Assembly (NCBI RefSeq): GCF_004769195.1
Contig: NZ_RQET01000001.1
Location: 124,001-188,000 of the forward strand
Direction of reading: 5' to 3'
Length of the DNA: 64,000 nucleotides
DNA from: Leptospira fletcheri
GTDB taxonomy: Bacteria; Spirochaetota; Leptospiria; Leptospirales; Leptospiraceae
The notes beneath the pieces were generated by a model. The model was not told the origin of the DNA and searched no databases. It saw only the letters and a program-made list of their open reading frames with translations. Shown here in pieces: positions 55,587 through 64,000 of the stretch. Positions within the stretch are counted from its first letter, which is position 1, and each line of letters opens with the position of its first letter. The position numbers were made by a program, and so were the translations under genes.

Positions 55587-56279
55587 ATGGACTTTCAGGC
55601 TGGATACCTTAGGTCTTCCATCGGTAGGAAAACTATCGTAGGGATTACCGGACTCGTTTTTTTCGGCTTTGTGTTTTTTCACATGCTGGGGAACCTCCAG
55701 ATCTTCCAGGAACCGGATAAGATCAACAGCTATGCCGCGTTTCTACAAAGCCTCGGCGGACTTCTTTGGATCGCTCGCGGTACGTTACTAGTGGCCTTCG
55801 TGTTGCATGTCTATTATGCGATTCGACTTTCGGTGGAAAACCGTCAGGCAAGACCGGTCGGATACGTGAAAAACAGCACGATCCAAGCCACTCTTTCTTC
55901 CAGAATGATGGCTCTGACCGGCTTGGTGATTTTCGGGGCGATCCTTTACCACCTAGCTCATTTTACTTTGGGCATTACCGATCCCAAAGACTTTGCATTA
56001 AAAGACGCGCAAGGTCGCCACGACGTGTATTCCATGGTCGTTCTCGGATTTCAAAATCCGATCGTTTCCGGAGCGTACGTGCTTTGGATGTTTTTGCTGG
56101 CTTCCCACCTCAGGCACGGAGTCTCTAGCGTTTTCCAAACCTTCGGTCTCAACACATCCTTTTGGGCGCCTAAAACCAACGCCTTTGCGATCGCTTATGC
56201 GATCCTGATTTTCGTAGGAAACTCTTCCATTCCGCTTTCTATCCTACTGGGATATGTAAAGTTACCAGGAGCACAATAG
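55587..56279 (+). CDS. sdhC: Succinate dehydrogenase/fumarate reductase cytochrome b subunit
   Basis: 230-residue membrane anchor of the succinate:quinone oxidoreductase of the b558 type, with five hydrophobic segments. The haem-ligating His residues are likely those in [11 protein letters not shown] (about 33), HVYYAIRL (77), HLAHFTLG and SHLRHG. GGAGATTTTG precedes the ATG. sdhA starts 1 nt after its stop. The single large anchor, without SdhD, is typical of this subtype. Confidence 0.92.
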   Translation: MDFQAGYLRSSIGRKTIVGITGLVFFGFVFFHMLGNLQIFQEPDKINSYAAFLQSLGGLLWIARGTLLVAFVLHVYYAIRLSVENRQARPVGYVKNSTIQATLSSRMMALTGLVIFGAILYHLAHFTLGITDPKDFALKDAQGRHDVYSMVVLGFQNPIVSGAYVLWMFLLASHLRHGVSSVFQTFGLNTSFWAPKTNAFAIAYAILIFVGNSSIPLSILLGYVKLPGAQ

Positions 56280-56280
56280 A

Positions 56281-58197
56281 ATGAGCTTAGATTCAAAAAT
56301 CCCTTCGGGACCCTTGGAACAAAAATGGGACAGTTACAAATCCCATATCAAATTAGTAAACCCCGCTAACAAACGTAAATATACGATTCTAGTCATAGGA
56401 ACCGGACTTGCCGGAGGATCCGCCTCCGCCACACTTGCGGAACTCGGCTATAATGTAAAAACCTTCTGCTTTCAAGACAGCCCGAGAAGAGCCCACTCCA
56501 TCGCGGCACAGGGCGGAATCAATGCGGCAAAGAATTACCAAAACGACGGAGATTCCGTTTACCGCCTGTTTTACGATACCATCAAAGGCGGCGACTTCCG
56601 AGCGAGAGAAGCAAACGTGTACCGTCTTGCACAAGTCTCCGCGAATATCATCGACCAATGCGTCGCGCAAGGGGTTCCGTTCGCGAGGGAATACGGAGGT
56701 CATTTGGACAACCGATCCTTCGGAGGAGCCCAAGTCTCCCGGACATTTTATGCAAAGGGACAGACCGGACAGCAATTGCTTTTAGGCGCTTACTCTTCCC
56801 TCTCCAGACAAATCGGATTAGGAAACGTGAAAATGTATCCTAGAACCGAAATGGTGGATTTGGTAGTCGTGGACGGACACGCCAAAGGAGTCGTGATCCG
56901 GGATTTGGTTACCGGCAAAATTTCCGTTCACTCAGGAGACGCGGTCGTACTAGCTTCCGGAGGATACGGAAACGTATTCTATCTTTCCACGAACGCAAAA
57001 GGCTCCAACGTCACCGCGACCTTCCGCGCGTATAAAAAGGGTGCCTTCTTTGCGAACCCTTGTTATACGCAGATTCACCCCACCTGTATCCCGGTTACCG
57101 GAGACCATCAGTCCAAACTGACCTTGATGTCGGAATCTCTTAGAAACGACGGCCGTATTTGGGTGCCGAAGAAGAAGGGAGATACCCGGAATCCGGCGGA
57201 CATCCCGGAAGGAGAAAGGGACTATTATCTGGAAAGAAAATATCCTAGCTACGGAAACCTTTGTCCGAGGGACATCGCTTCCCGTTCCGCAAAAGAAGTT
57301 TGCGACGCCGGCCTAGGAGTCGGTCCCGGAGGCCAAGGGGTCTATTTGGACTTTTCTTCCGCCATCCAACGCCTTGGCGAGCACACCATCGCGGAAAGAT
57401 ACGGAAACTTATTCCAGATGTACGAACAAATCACCGGAGAAAACCCTTACAAGTCGCCGATGCGGATCTATCCCGCCGTTCACTATACGATGGGCGGACT
57501 CTGGGTGGACTACAATCTCATGAGCAACCTTCCGGGTTTGTTCGTAATCGGAGAGGCGAACTTTTCCGACCACGGAGCCAACCGTTTGGGCGCTTCGGCT
57601 CTAATGCAAGGATTGGCGGACGGATATTTTGTGTTACCGTATACGATCGGAAATTATCTGGCGGAAGTCGGATTCGGAAAAACTCCTTCGACCGATCACG
57701 CCGAGTTCAAGAAGGCCGAGACGGAGAACACGGAAAAAATCAATAAATTTCTTTCCATCAAAGGAAAACGGACCGTCGATTCCTTCCACCGCGAATTGGG
57801 AAAATTGGTTTGGGACAAATGTGGAATGGCAAGGGACGACAAAGGCCTAAAGGAAGCTCTGCAGAAAATCCCGCAAATCCGGGAAGAATTCTGGAAGAAC
57901 GTGAACGTCCCGGGATCCGGCGCGGAATTGAACCAGTCTTTGGAAAAAGCCGGTCGGGTCGCGGACTTCTTGGAATTTGCGGAACTACTCTGCCTGGACG
58001 CCCTCACTCGAGAAGAATCCTGCGGTGGACACTTCCGAACGGAACACCAGATGGAAGACGGGGAAGCCAAACGTAACGATAGTAAATTCTGTCATGTCAC
58101 GGCATGGGAATGGAAGGGAGTTGGCGGAAAACCGGTCGAACACAGGGAACACCTGGAATTCGAGAACATTAAACTCGCAACGAGGAGCTATAAATAA
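56281..58197 (+). CDS. sdhA: Succinate dehydrogenase flavoprotein subunit
   Basis: 638-residue FAD subunit that oxidises succinate to fumarate. FAD-binding [22 protein letters not shown] near residue 40, the covalent-FAD His in [18 protein letters not shown], the active-site segment [19 protein letters not shown], and C-terminal [17 protein letters not shown]. The length and the b558-type partner fit non-classical enzymes found in Bacillus, epsilon-proteobacteria and spirochaetes. Its stop overlaps the sdhB start. Confidence 0.96.
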   Translation: MSLDSKIPSGPLEQKWDSYKSHIKLVNPANKRKYTILVIGTGLAGGSASATLAELGYNVKTFCFQDSPRRAHSIAAQGGINAAKNYQNDGDSVYRLFYDTIKGGDFRAREANVYRLAQVSANIIDQCVAQGVPFAREYGGHLDNRSFGGAQVSRTFYAKGQTGQQLLLGAYSSLSRQIGLGNVKMYPRTEMVDLVVVDGHAKGVVIRDLVTGKISVHSGDAVVLASGGYGNVFYLSTNAKGSNVTATFRAYKKGAFFANPCYTQIHPTCIPVTGDHQSKLTLMSESLRNDGRIWVPKKKGDTRNPADIPEGERDYYLERKYPSYGNLCPRDIASRSAKEVCDAGLGVGPGGQGVYLDFSSAIQRLGEHTIAERYGNLFQMYEQITGENPYKSPMRIYPAVHYTMGGLWVDYNLMSNLPGLFVIGEANFSDHGANRLGASALMQGLADGYFVLPYTIGNYLAEVGFGKTPSTDHAEFKKAETENTEKINKFLSIKGKRTVDSFHRELGKLVWDKCGMARDDKGLKEALQKIPQIREEFWKNVNVPGSGAELNQSLEKAGRVADFLEFAELLCLDALTREESCGGHFRTEHQMEDGEAKRNDSKFCHVTAWEWKGVGGKPVEHREHLEFENIKLATRSYK

Positions 58198-58928
58198 TGG
58201 ATCTCAAACTGAAAATCTGGAGACAGAAAAACTCCCAGGAAAAGGGAAAAATCGTGGATTATCCCGCCAAAGGGATTTCCGAAGATATGTCCTTTTTGGA
58301 AATGTTGGACGTGGTCAACGAAGAACTGATCGAAAAAGGCGAAGATCCGATCGCTTTCGAACACGACTGTCGGGAAGGAATCTGTGGGTCCTGCAATATC
58401 ATGATCAACGGCGAAGCACACGGACCTCTTCCCGGTGTGACTACTTGCCAACTCCATATGAGATCCTTCAAGGACGGAGATACGATCTTTCTGGAACCCT
58501 GGAGAGCTAAGGCCTTTCCGGTGATCAAAGACCTAGTTGTGGACCGCAGCGCCTTCGATCGGATCATCCAATCCGGAGGATTTGTCAACATCAATACGGG
58601 AGGAGCTCCCGATGCGAATGCTCTTCCTGTCGCGAAAAAGAACGCGGACCTGGCTATGGACGCCGCAACTTGCATCGGATGCGGTGCCTGTGTTGCTTCC
58701 TGTAAAAACGCTTCCGCAATGCTCTTCGTCTCCGCGAAAGTTTCCCACCTGGCTCTCTTACCCCAAGGACAAGTGGAAAAGCAGGAACGAGTCAAGAAAA
58801 TGGTCTCCGCTATGGACAAGGAAGGCTTCGGAAACTGTACCAACCAGTACGAATGCGAGGCGGCTTGCCCGAAAGATATCAAAAGGGATTTCATCAGAAT
58901 GCTCAATCGGGATTACATTCTCTCCTAA
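58197..58928 (+). CDS. sdhB: Succinate dehydrogenase iron-sulfur subunit
   Basis: 243-residue electron-transfer subunit carrying the 2Fe-2S, 4Fe-4S and 3Fe-4S clusters. The first Cys group is [10 protein letters not shown] (with a later Cys in GVTTCQ), the second [13 protein letters not shown], the third [13 protein letters not shown]. It connects the flavin subunit to the b-type anchor. The ATG lies within the sdhA stop. A strong terminator follows, ending the sdhCAB operon. Confidence 0.96.
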   Translation: MDLKLKIWRQKNSQEKGKIVDYPAKGISEDMSFLEMLDVVNEELIEKGEDPIAFEHDCREGICGSCNIMINGEAHGPLPGVTTCQLHMRSFKDGDTIFLEPWRAKAFPVIKDLVVDRSAFDRIIQSGGFVNINTGGAPDANALPVAKKNADLAMDAATCIGCGACVASCKNASAMLFVSAKVSHLALLPQGQVEKQERVKKMVSAMDKEGFGNCTNQYECEAACPKDIKRDFIRMLNRDYILS

Positions 58929-58938
58929 AGTCCCTCCT

Positions 58939-58969
58939 CTACCGGGGACAAGAGCCCCGGTAGATTTTT
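58939..58969 (+). terminator. Rho-independent terminator after sdhB
   Basis: CTACCGGGG (58939-58947) pairs perfectly with CCCCGGTAG (58955-58963) around a 7-nt loop, followed by ATTTTT. Confidence 0.92.
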
Positions 58970-58985
58970 CCTTTGTCCGTCCTTT

Positions 58986-59954
58986 CTATTCTTTCCCTAG
59001 TAGAGAAAGACTTTGCAAAATCCCTCCTTGGTACACATACAAAATCCTTCCCTTTAATTCTTTTGCTTTGACCAGTTCCTCTATTACGAATAAGGATTTG
59101 GCTGCATAAACCGGCTCGATAAAGATTCCGGTCCTAGTGGAAAACTTCTCCGCTAGGGATTTCCATTTTTTTCCGCTGCGAAACGCGAAAGATTTTTCCC
59201 CGAATTGCGACCTAGGATCGAACAACGAGGACCACCGCAGGTCCGAATCGGGAAATCCGATGTTCTCCGTGTTTCGTAAAATCCAGTCTTTCATTCTAGG
59301 GAAAGATAAGCCTAAACTGATTCCCAGGACTGGAATCTGGTTCCATCTTAATGCGGAAAGCCAAGTCAATCCGGAGCCGACATCCAGCACGAGCCAGTCG
59401 AAATCCCTCGGATCGATTTCCTCCCAAAGAGAGGAAAGTCCATGGAAGGCGGGAGAACAAAAAAGATATTCCGGCAAGCGAACTTCCGAGCTGCCCGACA
59501 AAATTTCTTTACCAAACTTCTCTCCTCCGGAACGTCCGATCGGTCCGCCGGAAAAATCGAAAGCAGGAATTTTGGCTGTCTGCTCTTCCCATTCTCTCCT
59601 GCTAGAATAAAGGGAAATCTCCGAAAAGCGCCGAGCCAAAATCGATGCCGGACTCTCCAATTCCGGGTTCCGAGAATACGCCTCCACCTTGACCGAAATT
59701 CCCATCCAATGAAAAAAAAGAACTCCGGATAGAATCGCGTTAGAATGCAGATTGCCGCGCAGAACCGCACGGAATCGACTTTCGGAATCGGAAATCGACT
59801 TTAAAGATTCGTAAATTCCTTTGAGTTTTCGAATCTTAGTGCCTTGAGAGAAAAAGATCCGGTCTTCTCTCTTTACGAAAATTTCGGAACCGCCCACCCT
59901 CAAAATAGGTTGGATCGGAGTGAAGAACTCGAAAGGGGATCGATTCCCCTCCAA
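58986..59954 (-). CDS. PLP-dependent enzyme, D-cysteine desulfhydrase/ACC deaminase-like
   Basis: 322-residue fold-type II PLP enzyme. The PLP Lys is probably Lys40 in SQGTKIRKLKG, equivalent to GNKxRKLE in ACC deaminase and D-cysteine desulfhydrase. VLRGNLHSNAI replaces the usual GGxQSNH, DVGSGLTWLSAL replaces the phosphate-binding SGxTxxG loop, and YQGG near the C-terminus replaces HTGG. The core motifs are therefore degenerate, and the substrate may differ. It starts 2 nt after the lepA stop, so lepA transcription probably continues into it. Confidence 0.78.
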   Translation of the reverse strand: MEGNRSPFEFFTPIQPILRVGGSEIFVKREDRIFFSQGTKIRKLKGIYESLKSISDSESRFRAVLRGNLHSNAILSGVLFFHWMGISVKVEAYSRNPELESPASILARRFSEISLYSSRREWEEQTAKIPAFDFSGGPIGRSGGEKFGKEILSGSSEVRLPEYLFCSPAFHGLSSLWEEIDPRDFDWLVLDVGSGLTWLSALRWNQIPVLGISLGLSFPRMKDWILRNTENIGFPDSDLRWSSLFDPRSQFGEKSFAFRSGKKWKSLAEKFSTRTGIFIEPVYAAKSLFVIEELVKAKELKGRILYVYQGGILQSLSLLGKE

Positions 59955-59956
59955 TT

Positions 59957-61759
<1,803 letters not shown>

Positions 61760-61904
61760 GCTTAAAAACAAAATTCAGGGGAATTCCTTCCCTGAAAAGC
61801 GTTTTCTATGCCCGAGTTTTCGAGGAATCATGTCCGTGCCATTGAAAAAGGACGGCGAAGAACGGACGGGAAAAATGCCCCCCGCCCGACTTTTGGATCG
61901 ATTC

Positions 61905-62270
61905 TTAGTAAATCAAACCGTCCGCTTCGATTTTTTGACAGGAAGTTACGATCGTCAAAGTGGAACCGATCAGGTATCCTTTAAATCCTTTGATATCGCT
62001 TACGCATTGGTCTACAACGGACTTTTTATAGTACTTCGTCGGATCGATTCCGGCAACATCCCCTGCAATCACGGAAAGAATAGAGACGGTTGCCTTGCCG
62101 GAAAGAATGGCCGAATTGACAAGGTCGGTCGTAATGGCCGCATTTTGGATTTCATTGGATGCCACATCTCCTTTGACCCTATCGTACGTGAAACCGATCG
62201 GATCCAAGACCGCGCAATTTACGAGAAGCACACAGAAAAGATTCGAGAGAAAGAACGCTTTTTTCCTCAT
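61905..62270 (-). CDS. Small lipoprotein, TRL-like
   Basis: 121-residue exported protein from the ATG at 62270, with a signal peptide ending at VLLVNC (Cys20, probable lipidation). The mature sequence PIGFTYDRVKGDV, then NSAILSGKATVSILSVIAGDVAGIDPTKYYKK and VDQCVSDIKGFKGYLIGSTLTIVTSC, resembles the TRL-like family of small lipoproteins (GKAxxxSILGLVAxGDAS pattern). It has two further Cys that could pair. GGAT upstream is a weak start signal. Function unknown. Confidence 0.7.
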   Translation of the reverse strand: MRKKAFFLSNLFCVLLVNCAVLDPIGFTYDRVKGDVASNEIQNAAITTDLVNSAILSGKATVSILSVIAGDVAGIDPTKYYKKSVVDQCVSDIKGFKGYLIGSTLTIVTSCQKIEADGLIY

Positions 62271-62427
62271 TTCAAATTCATCCAGATGATTTTTTTTCAT
62301 TTCTGAGCGTTTCGCTCTTTGCTTGCAACTGTTTTTAAACCGATAAGAAATAAATTTCGCCTGCGAGAATTTCGTTCCAAAATCGATTTCAGAATAGAAC
62401 CGTCGTTACCGTTTCTCTTGCGACAAT

Positions 62428-64000
<1,573 letters not shown>

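Overview
The window reads as a stretch of the main chromosome of a Leptospira species (Spirochaetes). The evidence is two tandem Leptospira-type flaB flagellin core genes, a protein that fits the spirochaete flagellar-sheath protein FcpB, a LipL46-like lipoprotein, a Leptospira-type MetY-MetX-MetW methionine cluster, a SemiSWEET, several spirochaetal lipoproteins with relaxed lipoboxes, and a gene order (fliM ... fliN-fcpB ... lipL46-flaB-flaB ... eno) that matches what I remember of L. interrogans chromosome I. By eye the base composition is clearly less AT-rich than L. interrogans, closer to the 'intermediate' or environmental clades; I did not measure it. I see no prophage, insertion sequence, CRISPR array or rRNA operon. 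This is core chromosome.

Layout. 1-3309: envelope polysaccharide genes (an unknown partial gene, a family 2 glycosyltransferase, an O-antigen ligase/polymerase-like membrane protein). 3324-6169: tRNA-Leu and tRNA-Cys behind their own promoter, guaA, and divergent queF-SemiSWEET. 6239-13231: FecR-domain lipoprotein, ferredoxin, then a minus-strand run from a haem-binding protein through argH, a cyclophilin and two unknown proteins to fliM. 13303-21559: NfeD plus two SPFH proteins, fliN, an AAA ATPase, FcpB, a zinc-ribbon membrane protein, rsmE and an outer-membrane barrel. 21928-26112: metY-metX-metW and ddl. 26156-30876: an aromatic/proline-repeat exported protein followed by mlaE-mlaF-mlaD and a dehydrogenase. 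31009-36914: tRNA-Pro, an M48 protease cluster, a DUF1343 protein, LipL46-like lipoprotein, and an ArsR/AHSA1 pair with a concentric palindrome. 37191-44196: two flaB genes, pdhA-pdhB-pdhC and fliG. 44317-50407: hydrolase, tRNA-Asp, phosphatidyltransferase, tRNA-Leu, lysS, serA. 50795-55299: small proteins, an Asp-box lipoprotein, and a DUF309-hydrolase fusion. 55587-64000: sdhCAB, a PLP enzyme, lepA, a small lipoprotein, a divergent LpxC-like protein, and the start of eno.

Working together: genes for the flagellar switch (fliM, fliN, fliG), the filament core (flaB x2) and the sheath (FcpB) are scattered among housekeeping genes. Envelope biology is the second theme (polysaccharide, lipid transport, LpxC-like protein, barrel, many lipoproteins).

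The most interesting observations are: both flaB mRNAs carry, shortly upstream of the start codon, a GC-rich hairpin whose six-base loop fits ANGGAN, together with a GGA-containing Shine-Dalgarno sequence, the architecture expected for CsrA control; the Mla operon is headed by an exported protein made of about 16 aromatic-proline repeats; and a divergent LpxC-like protein keeps the metal-binding residues. Start codons were chosen by Shine-Dalgarno position, signal peptides and overlap with neighbours. All identifications are by reading, without database searches.
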